Assembly: GCF_001865575.2 (NCBI RefSeq)
Contig: NZ_CP017561.2
Location: 372,001 to 436,000 of the forward strand
Reading direction: 5' to 3'
DNA: 64,000 nucleotides
DNA from: Paraburkholderia sprentiae WSM5005
Lineage (GTDB): Bacteria; Pseudomonadota; Gammaproteobacteria; Burkholderiales; Burkholderiaceae
The notes under the pieces are model-generated. The model had not been told where the DNA came from. It did no database searches and saw only the letters and a program-made list of their open reading frames with translations. Shown piece by piece: positions 1 through 8,620 of the stretch; the first letter of the stretch is position 1; the number at the start of each line of letters is the position of its first letter. Both the position numbers and the translations under genes were made by a program.

Positions 1-179
1 AGAACGCGAAGGTCCAGGTGCCGATCGAGAAGAAGGCGCTCGCGAGCCCAATCAAAGGCACGACGAAGCTGTCCGAGCAGCAGGTCACCGATCTGATGGC
101 GGGGCAGTGGTACTTCAATATTCATACCGCGCAGAATCCGACGGGCGAAATTCGCGGGCAGGTGTTGCCGGCGAACTAG
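1..179 (+). CDS. CHRD-domain protein, C-terminal fragment
   Basis: Only the end of this gene is in the window; the reading frame runs from base 3 to a TAG at 177-179. The visible residues include WYFNIHT, NPTGEIRGQV and a closing VLPAN, the typical end of a CHRD domain (first named from chordin and common in secreted bacterial proteins). Proteins of this family are usually exported, but the signal peptide would lie outside the window. The function is not known. Family assignment is fairly secure from the NxHT...GEIRGQ pattern. Confidence 0.75.
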   Translation, partial: NAKVQVPIEKKALASPIKGTTKLSEQQVTDLMAGQWYFNIHTAQNPTGEIRGQVLPAN

Positions 180-312
180 GCGGGGCACTCGCCGGAGCCG
201 GCCACGCGTGCCGCGGTCCACTATCACCGCCACGCGGTTGGAGCCCGGCATCCAACGGCACTCCCGTCAACGCACTTACCATGACGGGACTTCAACGACG
301 GAGCATGTCCCG

Positions 313-1281
313 ATGAGCTGGCAAAGAGCGCTCGCGTGCTGGTACTTGCGTAGGCAGTTCCGGCCCGAAACCCTCAAACCGTTTATCGACGTCGAACGGG
401 CGCGCGCGCTGACCTCGAAGCGCGTCTGGTCGCCGCGCGTGCCTCGCGGCTGGCATCTGCGCGAAACGTATGGCGTGAGCGACGCGCCGCTCGTCGGCGA
501 ATGGCTGGAGCGGGTGCACGGCGGCACGGCCGGCGGCGCGGAGCCCACGATACTGTTTTGCCACGGTGGCGGCTATTACTTCTGCTCGCCGCGCACGCAT
601 CGGTCGCTGACGTTTGCTCTCGCGACGCGCGCGGGCGCGCGGCTCTTTTCCCTCGACTACCGCCTTGCGCCCGAGCATCGCTTCCCGGCCGCGCTCGACG
701 ACGCCACCGCAGCTTATCGACAGTTGCTCGCGATCGGCATCCCGCCGAGCTCGATCGTGATCGCCGGCGACTCGGCCGGTGGCGGTCTCGCGCTCGCCAC
801 GCTGGTCGCGCTGCGCGACGCCGGCGCGCCGATGCCCGCCGGCGGCCTGCTGTTTTCGCCGTGGACCGATCTCGCGACGACCGGCGCGAGCCTGCGTACC
901 AACGACAGCGTCGATCCGATGTTCTGCGGCGCCTCGATCGAGCGCGCGGCCAAGGTCTATCTCGGCGACGCACCGGCCACGCATCCGTACGCTTCGCCGG
1001 TCTACGCGGACTTGCGCGGTCTGCCGCCGCTGTTCGTCCAGGTGGGCAGCACCGAGGTGCTGCTCGACGACGCGCGCCGCGTCGCGGGCAACGCGCACGC
1101 GGCGGGTGTCGATTGCGAATGCGAGGTGTGGAAAAACGTGCCGCACGTCTGGCCGATCTTCGCGCCGTTCATGCCGGAGGCGAACCGCGCGCTCGACCAT
1201 GCGGCCACGTTCGTGCGACGCGCGACGAGCCGCGCCGCGAATAGGGCTCAGCTGTCGAGTGTGACATCGAGCGTCCGATAG
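313..1281 (+). CDS. alpha/beta hydrolase, HSL (hormone-sensitive lipase-like) family esterase
   Basis: A 322-residue cytoplasmic esterase/lipase-type hydrolase. Oxyanion-hole motif HGGG is at residues 84-87, the nucleophile elbow GDSAG puts the catalytic serine at 154, and the family hallmark LDYRLAPEHRFPAALDD lies at about 114-130. The triad is completed by an acidic residue at 248 or 252 and His278. The start at 313 is chosen because a GGAG lies about ten bases upstream and the residues before it in the longer frame look non-coding. The 3' end overlaps the convergent EcsC gene by 34 bp. The substrate cannot be told from sequence; short acyl esters are the family norm. Confidence 0.9.
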   Translation: MSWQRALACWYLRRQFRPETLKPFIDVERARALTSKRVWSPRVPRGWHLRETYGVSDAPLVGEWLERVHGGTAGGAEPTILFCHGGGYYFCSPRTHRSLTFALATRAGARLFSLDYRLAPEHRFPAALDDATAAYRQLLAIGIPPSSIVIAGDSAGGGLALATLVALRDAGAPMPAGGLLFSPWTDLATTGASLRTNDSVDPMFCGASIERAAKVYLGDAPATHPYASPVYADLRGLPPLFVQVGSTEVLLDDARRVAGNAHAAGVDCECEVWKNVPHVWPIFAPFMPEANRALDHAATFVRRATSRAANRAQLSSVTSSVR

Positions 1282-2087
1282 ACGGCTTCGATCGTTTGCT
1301 GGCCGTATTGCCGTTCGAGCCGCCGCACGGTGAAATGCCCGTGCGCGACCTGCTGGAAGTGATCGATAAACACGGTGTTGACCATCGCGCCGAGCACCGC
1401 GCCGATCGCCGGAATCGACTTGGCCGCGATCTGTTCGCTGACCTGCACCGAAAAGCGCGCGGCGATCGCGTTGAGCAGCCGCAGCAGCGCCGCCGAGCCG
1501 TGTGCCGTGAAGCCCTTGCTGGCCACTTCGGACGACGCCTTCGACACCGCCTGCGCTAGCGCGCCACGCATGAAGAAGTAGCCGAGGTCGGCGTCGTCGT
1601 CCTCGCTCGATGTGCCGCCCATGCCGAGCACGGTCAGGCATTGCAGTTGCGTCTCGACCGAGCTCAGGTCCTCGCCCTCGCTGCGCGCGATATCGCAGAT
1701 CGAGCGGAACATCAGCGTGGTCGTGACCGGCAGTTCGACCGGCAGCGCGACCAACCCGAATGCACCGCCGGCCGCGCCGGTCGTCGCGACCGCGAATTTG
1801 TGCAGCAGATTGCTCGGCTTGTCGGGCGCGAGCAGCTTTGCGTCGTCGCGCCGGCCAAGCGTGCGCAGCGCGATCGACAAACATTTGCGCAACGCGGCCT
1901 GAGTCGCATCGGACACCTTTGCATTGGCGAAGGCCGGGATGCGCGACAGCAGCTTCTCGATCGGCGCGCCGACGACGCTCGCGAGCTTCATCGCGAGCGC
2001 CGGGCTTTCGAGCTGGTGTTTCGCGCGTCGCAGCGCGGTGAGATCCTGTTCCGATAAGGATGGTGCTGCGAGCGAACTCGGCTGCAT
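1248..2087 (-). CDS. EcsC family protein
   Basis: A 279-residue protein resembling EcsC of Bacillus, a family of unknown biochemical role named for its link to the Ecs ABC exporter. There is a glycine/alanine-rich hydrophobic stretch at about residues 97-120 (TTGAAGGAFGLVALPVELPV) and another near 235-250, so it may associate with the membrane. The start at 2087 is preferred over an upstream in-frame ATG because AGGGAGG sits five bases before it. The 3' end overlaps the convergent hydrolase. The gene is divergent from the MFS exporter, with 138 bp between the starts. Confidence 0.8.
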   Translation of the reverse strand: MQPSSLAAPSLSEQDLTALRRAKHQLESPALAMKLASVVGAPIEKLLSRIPAFANAKVSDATQAALRKCLSIALRTLGRRDDAKLLAPDKPSNLLHKFAVATTGAAGGAFGLVALPVELPVTTTLMFRSICDIARSEGEDLSSVETQLQCLTVLGMGGTSSEDDDADLGYFFMRGALAQAVSKASSEVASKGFTAHGSAALLRLLNAIAARFSVQVSEQIAAKSIPAIGAVLGAMVNTVFIDHFQQVAHGHFTVRRLERQYGQQTIEAVYRTLDVTLDS

Positions 2088-2181
2088 GAGCCTCCCTGGC
2101 AATGTCGTGTCGTGGGTACGTCGAGCCAGTCTACCGCGTTGCAAGACGTGTTCCGTCCCGCTTGGAGCATCGCGCCGTGGT

Positions 2182-2208
2182 AAGATTCCGAATCTTTTGA
2201 CACGTCAA
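2182..2208. promoter_or_regulatory. paired palindromes in the ecsC-like / MFS intergenic region, candidate MarR operator
   Basis: Two adjacent inverted repeats lie 18-44 bases before the MFS start: AAGATTC-c-GAATCTT (2182-2196) and TTGAC-ac-GTCAA (2197-2208). The MFS exporter and a MarR regulator are encoded downstream in the same direction, and MarR proteins typically bind palindromes of this size close to the promoter of the exporter they control. The binding protein is inferred; the palindromes are seen directly. Confidence 0.5.
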
Positions 2209-2225
2209 CTGTTGCCAGATCAAAA

Positions 2226-3821
2226 ATGGCTGTCCATACCGCCGCCCATCATTCGAGTGGGCAAGTTCTACCGTTCCGCGAATCTCTGCTGGCCATGCTC
2301 GGCATTTCGTTCGTCACGATGCTGGTCGCGCTCGACCAGACCGTGGTGGGTACCGCGCTGCCCACCATCGTGTCCGAACTCCGAGGCTTCGAGCTATATG
2401 CGTGGGTCGCCACGTCGTACCTGCTGACTTCGGTCATCACCGTGCCGATCTTTGGGCGGCTCGGCGATTACTACGGGCGCAAGCCATTTGTGATTGTGTC
2501 GATCGTCGTGTTCACCGGCGCGTCGGTGCTGTGCGGCGCCGCCAACGACATGATGAATCTGGTGCTCGCGCGCAGCTTGCAAGGCATCGGCGGCGGCATG
2601 CTGGTCGGCACCGCTTTCGCGTGCATTCCCGATCTGTTCCCCGATTCCGTCGTGCGGCTGCGCTGGCAGGTGCTGATGAGTTCGGCATTCGGCATCGCGA
2701 ACGCAGTCGGGCCGTCGCTCGGCGGTTTTCTGACGCAGTACTACGGCTGGCGTTCGGTGTTCTACGTGAATCTGCCGGTCGGGCTGCTGTCGCTGTTTTT
2801 CGTGTGGCGTTTCCTGCCGCATCTGCGGCACGTCGAGCATACCGGCAAGATGCGCCTCGACTGGCCCGGTGCACTGCTGATCGCGATCGCGCTCGGCTCG
2901 TTGCAGCTGTTCGTCGAATTGCTGCCGAAGCACGGCATCACGCTGAGCGCGTTCGCGCTGCTCGGGCTCGCCGTCGCGTCGGCCATCTCGCTGTGGAAAT
3001 GGGAACAGCGCTGCCCGACCGCCATCCTGCCTGTCGACATGTTCCGCAACCGCAGTCTCGCCGCGCTGTTCACGCTGGCCGTGCTAGGCGGTTTCACGAT
3101 GTTCTCTCTGCTGTTCTACGCACCGCTGCTGTTTCAGGGCGGCTTCGGCATGTCGCCGAAGGAGGCGGGCATCGTGATCACGCCCCTCGTCGTGTTCATC
3201 ACGATCGGCAGTATCGCGAACGGGCGCGTCGTGTCGCGGGTGAAGAATCCGAACCTGATGCTGTACATCGGCTTTGCGATGGTCGCGCTGTCATGCCTTG
3301 GCGTCGTCGTCGCGACCCGTTCGATGCAGCAATGGGTGCTGATGTCGTTCATGGTCGTCGGCGGCCTCGGGCTCGGCTTCGTGATGCCGAACCTGACGAT
3401 CTTCGCGCAGCAGACCGCGGGCCGCGAACATCTCGGCATCGCGACCGCGCTGCTGCAGTCGCTACGGATGATCGGTGGCATGATCGGCACGGCGTTGACC
3501 GGCACGCTCGTGACCCACATGTACAAAAGCGGCGTGCGCAGTGCGCTCGAAGGTGCGGGCGCATCGCACTGGTTCGCCGATCTCGGCGATCCGCAGATCC
3601 TGATCAACCGCGATGCGCAGACCACGCTCGTCAACCAGTTGACGCACGCCGGCCACAATGGCGCGATGTTGCTCGAAAGCGCGCGCGAGGCGCTGGTCGC
3701 GGCGATTCATCTGGGTCTCGCGCTGGCCGCGGTGATCGCCGTCGTGTCGGTGTGGCAAACCCGCCGTGTGCCGCCGGTCAAGCTGCAGCGCAAGCTCGAG
3801 CCGGTGATTCACGCAGACTGA
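2226..3821 (+). CDS. MFS drug exporter, DHA2 (EmrB/QacA) family, 14 TM
   Basis: A 531-residue inner-membrane proton-driven exporter. The N-terminal half has MFS motif A (GRLGDYYGRKP, about residues 76-86) and the antiporter motif C region (GIANAVGPSLGGFL, about 155-168), followed by WRSVFYVNLPVG typical of DHA2 proteins. The length and hydrophobic pattern fit 14 membrane segments. It is followed after 29 bp by a MarR regulator on the same strand, the usual arrangement for a self-regulated multidrug efflux unit. No membrane-fusion partner is adjacent, so it may act as a stand-alone inner-membrane pump. The drug range is unknown. Confidence 0.92.
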   Translation: MAVHTAAHHSSGQVLPFRESLLAMLGISFVTMLVALDQTVVGTALPTIVSELRGFELYAWVATSYLLTSVITVPIFGRLGDYYGRKPFVIVSIVVFTGASVLCGAANDMMNLVLARSLQGIGGGMLVGTAFACIPDLFPDSVVRLRWQVLMSSAFGIANAVGPSLGGFLTQYYGWRSVFYVNLPVGLLSLFFVWRFLPHLRHVEHTGKMRLDWPGALLIAIALGSLQLFVELLPKHGITLSAFALLGLAVASAISLWKWEQRCPTAILPVDMFRNRSLAALFTLAVLGGFTMFSLLFYAPLLFQGGFGMSPKEAGIVITPLVVFITIGSIANGRVVSRVKNPNLMLYIGFAMVALSCLGVVVATRSMQQWVLMSFMVVGGLGLGFVMPNLTIFAQQTAGREHLGIATALLQSLRMIGGMIGTALTGTLVTHMYKSGVRSALEGAGASHWFADLGDPQILINRDAQTTLVNQLTHAGHNGAMLLESAREALVAAIHLGLALAAVIAVVSVWQTRRVPPVKLQRKLEPVIHAD

Positions 3822-3850
3822 TTGTGGACTTGGCGTTGAACAGGCAGATT

Positions 3851-4360
3851 ATGGAAGAACAGGACCGCGTCGCCATCATGCAGCAATTCGGCCGCACCTA
3901 TCGGACGTTCATGTCGGCATTCGAGGCCCAGGTGGGTCATCCGTTGCCACGCTGGCGCATTCTGCTCGCGCTGCATGAACAGGCCGGCGAATCGTCGCAG
4001 AAGCGGCTCGTCGAGCGGTTGCGCGTCGATCCGGGCGCGTTGACGCGGCAATTGAAGGCGCTCGAAGGCATGGGCTGGATCGCGCGCAGCATGGATACGC
4101 GCGATAACCGCGTGACCAACGTGCGCCTGACCGAAGCGGGCCGCGCCGCGACCGAAGCGAGCCTGCCGCGTCGCAATGCGTTTTTGCACGACACGATGGC
4201 CGGCTTGCCGGATGAGGCGCTCGGGGCGTTGTCGAGCGCGTTGAAACTGCTGGAGACGCGCATCGGCGAAGTGACGGGCAACGCCGGCGCCGGGAGCGTG
4301 GCCGCCGTGGCGGCGCAACAGGCCACTGGTGACGAGGCGACGCAACGCGCGCTTCCATGA
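3851..4360 (+). CDS. MarR family transcriptional regulator
   Basis: A 169-residue winged-helix regulator. The core has QKRLVERLRVDPGALTRQLK as the recognition helix region (about residues 50-70) and the wing at MDTRDNRVTNVRLTEAG (about 81-97), both typical of MarR. The C-terminal 20 residues are alanine-rich and not part of the fold. It lies 29 bp downstream of the DHA2 exporter and probably represses it; candidate palindromic sites are at 2182-2208. The start at the ATG at 3851 matches the length of the family; GTG or TTG starts slightly upstream cannot be excluded. The 3' end faces the minus-strand deaminase gene. Confidence 0.9.
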   Translation: MEEQDRVAIMQQFGRTYRTFMSAFEAQVGHPLPRWRILLALHEQAGESSQKRLVERLRVDPGALTRQLKALEGMGWIARSMDTRDNRVTNVRLTEAGRAATEASLPRRNAFLHDTMAGLPDEALGALSSALKLLETRIGEVTGNAGAGSVAAVAAQQATGDEATQRALP

Positions 4361-4381
4361 GCGCGGCGCAATCCAGGCCAA

Positions 4382-5659
4382 TCAGAAAAACGTCTCGATC
4401 ACTTCCTTCACGCGATACTGCGGATCGACGACCAGCACCTGCTTCCACTTGTCGAATGTCAGGCACGGATGCGAGATGTCGAACGCGATCATGTCGCCCA
4501 CTTTCAGATCGGCGCCAGCGGGAATCCGCAGGTACGCGTGCTGATCCATCAGGCCGAAGATTTCCCAGCCCTCGCTCGCGGCGATGTCGCGCGGCGCTGG
4601 CTGGCCCGGACGATAGTGGCGCGCGGGCTCCGGCATGCCCGCGTCGAACGCGGAGTCGCGCTTGCCGAGGCCGATGATCGCGCGATCCGGCTCGGGAATC
4701 GACTGCACGTACGCCCACAACTGCAGCGCCGGCAGCAGCCCTTCGCCCATTTTCTTCGCGACCGGATTGCGCTTGAAGATGTCGGTCTGCGCCTTGCGAT
4801 AGATGCCGACGTCGTGCGTCAGATAACAGCCCGGGCGCAGCACGACCTCGACCTTGCCGGTTTGCGTCGCCTGCGCGAACTCTTCGGCGACCACGTCGTA
4901 CCATGCCGAGCCCGCGCCCGATAGCACCGCCGGCGAGCGCGCGAAACGCCCTTGTTCGACCAGTTCGCGCGTGACCGCGACCGCGCCTTGCAGGAACGCG
5001 CGGACCTCGGCTTCTTCCTTCAGCACGCCTTCGTACAGCTCGACGCCCGCGAGCTTGAGCACGTCCGGATAGCGCGCGATCGCGTCGAGCACGGCGTTGC
5101 GCTGCGCTTCATCGCGCACGCCGGTGCGCCCGCCCGGCACGCCGAGTTCGAGCAGCACCTGCAGCGGCTTCTTCACCGACGTGAAGAATTCGCCGAGCTG
5201 CTCGACGCCTTCGACCGAATCGACGAGGCAGAAGAATTCGAAATCGGCATCGCTGAGCAATTCGGCGATCATCATCATGTTGCGGCGGCCGACCAGTTGG
5301 TTCGCCATCAGGATGCGCGACACTCCGCCGTGGTACGCGGCGCGCACCTGATGAGCGGTGGCGAGCGTGATGCCCCATGCGCCGGTTTCGAGCTGACGGC
5401 GAAACAGCTGCGGCGCCATCGTGGTCTTACCGTGGGGCGCGAGCTTGACGCCGTACTCGGCGACGAACGCCTGCATCCATTTCAGGTTGTGCTCGACGCG
5501 ATCCGCGTACAGCACAGCGGCCGGCAGGCTGACGTCTTCGGCGAGCAGATTCCACTCGAGGCGCGCGGCGTCCGTCAGTTGGATGCTCGTGCCCGGAACC
5601 ATGCCCAAGCCCTTGCTATAAGGATCAATCGTCGCGCCCTGATAGTTTGTAACTTTCAT
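4382..5659 (-). CDS. PLP-dependent D-amino-acid deaminase, D-serine dehydratase (DSD1)-like
   Basis: A 425-residue enzyme with an alanine-racemase-type PLP barrel (N-terminal two thirds) and the C-terminal D-serine-dehydratase-like domain. The PLP lysine is K78 in KLAPHGKTT, and the zinc pair of DSD1-type enzymes is present as H397-P-C399 near the C-terminus. Members turn D-serine or related D-amino acids into a keto acid and ammonia. The start at 5659 follows an ACGGAG ribosome-binding site; two in-frame ATGs upstream lack one. The gene is divergent from the RpiR regulator and D-aminoacylase, which suggests it deaminates the D-amino acids released there. Exact substrate is inferred only. Confidence 0.85.
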   Translation of the reverse strand: MKVTNYQGATIDPYSKGLGMVPGTSIQLTDAARLEWNLLAEDVSLPAAVLYADRVEHNLKWMQAFVAEYGVKLAPHGKTTMAPQLFRRQLETGAWGITLATAHQVRAAYHGGVSRILMANQLVGRRNMMMIAELLSDADFEFFCLVDSVEGVEQLGEFFTSVKKPLQVLLELGVPGGRTGVRDEAQRNAVLDAIARYPDVLKLAGVELYEGVLKEEAEVRAFLQGAVAVTRELVEQGRFARSPAVLSGAGSAWYDVVAEEFAQATQTGKVEVVLRPGCYLTHDVGIYRKAQTDIFKRNPVAKKMGEGLLPALQLWAYVQSIPEPDRAIIGLGKRDSAFDAGMPEPARHYRPGQPAPRDIAASEGWEIFGLMDQHAYLRIPAGADLKVGDMIAFDISHPCLTFDKWKQVLVVDPQYRVKEVIETFF

Positions 5660-5697
5660 GTCTCCGTGCTCCATCGTCCGGTTAAATTCAGTCAGAT

Positions 5698-5751
5698 TTG
5701 ACTTTATCATGTTACCGAAAGTACGATGTCTGAAGGAATGTTATTTAGTAC
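5698..5751 (+). promoter_or_regulatory. promoter and candidate RpiR operator repeats
   Basis: TTGACT (5698-5703), 18 bases, then TACGAT (5722-5727) form a fair sigma-70 promoter reading toward the RpiR gene. Overlapping and just downstream are two similar elements, ATGTTACCGAAAGTAC (5709-5724) and ATGTTATTTAGTAC (5738-5751). On the other strand both read GTACT-N-TAACA, with 5 and 3 central bases. They lie where a repressor encoded by the next gene would act, and could serve the divergent deaminase too. The promoter placement argues against a start codon at 5726. Confidence 0.5.
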
Positions 5752-5815
5752 CATGGGTTTCGAAGGCCGCCGGACAAGGCCGCGAAAGCCGTGCCGCGAA
5801 ACCCCACCCTCCGCC

Positions 5816-6706
5816 ATGAACCGTAGCGCCGAACCGCTCGCTTTCGACATCGTCGCGCGCATCGCCGAATGCGCGCCGGAGTTGCGTTCGGCCGAACGCA
5901 AAGTCGCCGCGCTGATCCTGGACGATCTGACCGGCGCGTCGCGCGCGAGCATCGGCGCGCTCGCGCAGCAGGCCGAGGTCAGCATCGCGACCGTGACGCG
6001 CTTCGCGAAAGCGGTGGGCTGCCGCGACGTGCGCGAGCTGAAGCTGCGGCTCGCGCAGGCGGCCGCGGTCGGTCAGCGTTTTCTCGAGCGCGACGCAGCA
6101 AGCGACGCACCCGAGCCGATCGCCACGCGCGTCTTCGACGAGCTGCAAACCGCGCTCGCGCACAATCATCAACTGCTGCGCCAGGCGCCGTTCGCGGAAG
6201 CGGCCGCCGCGCTGCGCAATGCGCGCATGATCTACGTATTCGGCATGGGCGGCGGCTCCACCGCGCTCGCCGACGAAATGCGCTTCAGGCTCGTGCGCCT
6301 CGGCCGCCCGGTCGCGACCTATCAGGACGGGCTGTTGCAGCGCATGGTGGCGAGCACGGTGTCGCGGGAGTGCGTGGTGATCGCGCTGTCTACGACCGGT
6401 CGTGTGCCCGAGATGGTCGAGAACTGCAAAATAGCCCGCAGCTACGGCGCCAAGGTGGTCGCGCTGACCGCCCCCGCGTCGCCTTTGGCGAAGCTCGCCG
6501 ACTGGCTGATCCCGATCGTCGCGTTCGAAACCGATTTCATTTACAAGCCGTCGTCATCCCGTTACGCGCTGATGATGGCGCTCGATGTGCTCGTCACCGA
6601 ACTTGCCGTCAGTCAGGGCGACGAGAGCCGCGAATTGCTGCGCCGCATGAAGCACGCGCTCGACGCGCACCGCGGCGGCGGCGATCGACAACCGTTAGGA
6701 GATTGA
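5816..6706 (+). CDS. MurR/RpiR family transcriptional regulator
   Basis: A 296-residue regulator with an N-terminal HTH_6 domain (about residues 15-85; SIATVTRFAKAVGCRDVREL is the recognition-helix region) and a C-terminal SIS domain (about 125-260; MIYVFGMGGGSTALADEM). SIS domains normally sense phosphosugars, but RpiR proteins next to D-aminoacylase genes are likely local regulators of that pathway. The start at 5816 gives the usual family length and lies downstream of the predicted promoter; longer in-frame starts at 5726 and 5753 exist without good ribosome-binding sites. It is followed after 3 bp by the D-aminoacylase, so the two are surely cotranscribed. Confidence 0.9.
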   Translation: MNRSAEPLAFDIVARIAECAPELRSAERKVAALILDDLTGASRASIGALAQQAEVSIATVTRFAKAVGCRDVRELKLRLAQAAAVGQRFLERDAASDAPEPIATRVFDELQTALAHNHQLLRQAPFAEAAAALRNARMIYVFGMGGGSTALADEMRFRLVRLGRPVATYQDGLLQRMVASTVSRECVVIALSTTGRVPEMVENCKIARSYGAKVVALTAPASPLAKLADWLIPIVAFETDFIYKPSSSRYALMMALDVLVTELAVSQGDESRELLRRMKHALDAHRGGGDRQPLGD

Positions 6707-6709
6707 TCC

Positions 6710-8191
6710 ATGCACTCGCATCCCGAAGCCGCCGATACGCTGATCGTCGGCGCGCAACTGTATGACGGCACGGGCGCGCCGCCCGTCGAGCGCGACGTGG
6801 CGATTCGCGACGGGCGCATCGCCGCGATCGGCAATCTGTCGAACTGGCTCGCCGAAGAGGTGATCGAGGCCGACGGGCGCGCGCTCGCGCCGGGCTTCAT
6901 CGACGTGCACACGCACGACGACACGCACGTGATCCGCTCGCCGCAGATGCTGCCCAAGATCACCCAGGGCGTGACGACGGTGATCGTCGGCAATTGCGGC
7001 ATCAGCGCGTCGCCGGTGTCACTGAAGGGCGATCCGCCCGATCCGATGAACCTGCTCGGCGAGCGCGACGCGTTCCAGTACCCGACCTTCGCCGACTATG
7101 TGAACGCGGTGAACGCCGCGCGGCCGGCGGTGAACGTCGGCGCGCTGATCGGGCACACGGCGTTGCGCAATAACCAGATGGACCGGCTCGATCGCGCGGC
7201 GACTGCACACGAAATCGAAGGCATGTGCGCGCAGCTCGAGGAAGCGCTCGCGCACGGCGCGCTCGGTCTCAGCTCGGGGCTCGCGTACGGTTCGGCGTTT
7301 GCCGCACCGACCGAGGAAGTGATGGCGCTCGCCGAGCCGCTCGCCGCCGCGGGCGCGCTGTACACGACCCACATGCGCACCGAGTTCGATGCGATTCTCG
7401 ACGCGATGGACGAGGCCTATCGCGTCGGCCGTCATGCGCGCGTGCCGGTCGTGATCTCGCATCTGAAGTGCGCGGGGCCGTCGAACTGGGGACGCAGCAT
7501 CGAGGTGCTGAAGTCGCTCGAAGGCGCTCGCGGCGCGCAACCAGTCGGTTGCGACTGCTACCCGTACAACCGCAGCTCGTCGACACTCGACCTGAAGCAG
7601 GTGACGGGCGACATCGACATCACGATCACGTGGTCCGAGCCGCATCCGGAAATGGCGGGCAAGCTGATCAAGGAAATCGCGGCCGAATGGGGCGTCTCGC
7701 AGCAGGAGGCGGGCAAGCGCCTGCAGCCGGCCGGCGCGGTCTATCACAACATGTCCGAAGACGACGTGCGACGCATCCTGTCGCATCCGGCGACGATGGT
7801 CGGCTCGGACGGGCTGCCGAACGATCCGCTGCCGCATCCGAGGCTGTGGGGTGCGTTTCCGCGCGTGCTCGGGCACTACGCGCGCGATGCCGCGTTGCTG
7901 CCGCTCGAGGAAGCGGTGCGCAAGATGACGGGCCTGTCCGCGCGCCGCTTCGGACTCGCGCAACGCGGCGAAGTGCATATCGGCTATCACGCCGATCTGG
8001 TGCTGTTCGATCCGGCGAAAGTCCACGACGTGGCAACGTTCGACAAGCCGCAGCAGCCCGCTGCCGGCATCGACGCGGTTTGGGTCAACGGCGTGCTGTC
8101 GTATCGCGACGGCGCGGTGACGGGCGAACGGGCCGGCCGGTTCGTCTCGCGCGGCGCGCCGTCGAAGGGCGATGCGCAGGGCGCGTTTTAA
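6710..8191 (+). CDS. N-acyl-D-amino-acid deacylase (D-aminoacylase)
   Basis: A 493-residue amidohydrolase-superfamily enzyme that splits N-acyl-D-amino acids into a fatty or acetic acid and the free D-amino acid. The metal ligands described for the Alcaligenes enzyme are at the same positions here: H67 and H69 in HTHDD, C96 in GNCG, followed by the later ligands in TTHMRTEF and ISHLKCAG and the catalytic aspartate in GSDGLP. AGGAG lies eight bases before the ATG. The gene starts 3 bp after the RpiR stop and is followed after 21 bp by a RidA gene. Context supports degradation of D-amino-acid conjugates for carbon and nitrogen. Confidence 0.94.
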   Translation: MHSHPEAADTLIVGAQLYDGTGAPPVERDVAIRDGRIAAIGNLSNWLAEEVIEADGRALAPGFIDVHTHDDTHVIRSPQMLPKITQGVTTVIVGNCGISASPVSLKGDPPDPMNLLGERDAFQYPTFADYVNAVNAARPAVNVGALIGHTALRNNQMDRLDRAATAHEIEGMCAQLEEALAHGALGLSSGLAYGSAFAAPTEEVMALAEPLAAAGALYTTHMRTEFDAILDAMDEAYRVGRHARVPVVISHLKCAGPSNWGRSIEVLKSLEGARGAQPVGCDCYPYNRSSSTLDLKQVTGDIDITITWSEPHPEMAGKLIKEIAAEWGVSQQEAGKRLQPAGAVYHNMSEDDVRRILSHPATMVGSDGLPNDPLPHPRLWGAFPRVLGHYARDAALLPLEEAVRKMTGLSARRFGLAQRGEVHIGYHADLVLFDPAKVHDVATFDKPQQPAAGIDAVWVNGVLSYRDGAVTGERAGRFVSRGAPSKGDAQGAF

Positions 8192-8212
8192 TTTTTTCTA
8201 AGGAGTGTGACG

Positions 8213-8599
8213 ATGAAGCGATATGGCGTGGAAGGCGGAAAGGGAACGGGCGGTCAGGTCATGCCGTTCGCGCGTGCAGTCGAAGCGGACGGCTGGTTGT
8301 TCGTGTCGGGCCAGACGCCGATGGAAAACGGCGAAGTGATCAACGGCGGCATCGTCGAGCAATCGCACAAGGCGATCCAGAACGTGTTCGCGATCCTGAA
8401 GGAAGCGGGCTATGGCGCCGAGCACGTGGTGCGCTGTGGCGTGTGGCTCGACGATCCGCGCGACTTCGCGTCGTTCAACAAGGTATTTCGCGAGTATTTT
8501 GGCGAGAATCCGCCGGCGCGCGCGTGCGTGGTGTCGTCGATGGTGATCGACTGCAAGGTCGAGGTGGACTGCGTCGCTTATAAGAAGCCGGCGGCCTGA
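8213..8599 (+). CDS. RidA family enamine/imine deaminase
   Basis: A 128-residue YjgF/YER057c/UK114-family protein. It keeps the active-site arginine (R103 in PPARAC) and the acidic residue E117 used by RidA-type 2-aminoacrylate deaminases. Such proteins hydrolyse reactive enamines and imines released by PLP dehydratases, which fits the divergent D-serine-dehydratase-like gene in the same cluster. The start at 8213 is chosen because AAGGAG lies eight bases upstream; a GTG six bases earlier is too close to it. It is the last gene of the RpiR-deacylase-RidA operon and ends before a long perfect hairpin. Confidence 0.92.
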   Translation: MKRYGVEGGKGTGGQVMPFARAVEADGWLFVSGQTPMENGEVINGGIVEQSHKAIQNVFAILKEAGYGAEHVVRCGVWLDDPRDFASFNKVFREYFGENPPARACVVSSMVIDCKVEVDCVAYKKPAA

Positions 8600-8620
8600 T
8601 TGCTTTGATGGCTTTCATGT

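Noticed and set aside
2197..2202. TTGACA as a -35 element for the MFS gene
   Set aside because: The ATG is at 2226, leaving no room for a -10 at 17 bases plus a start site; it is better read as half of a palindrome.
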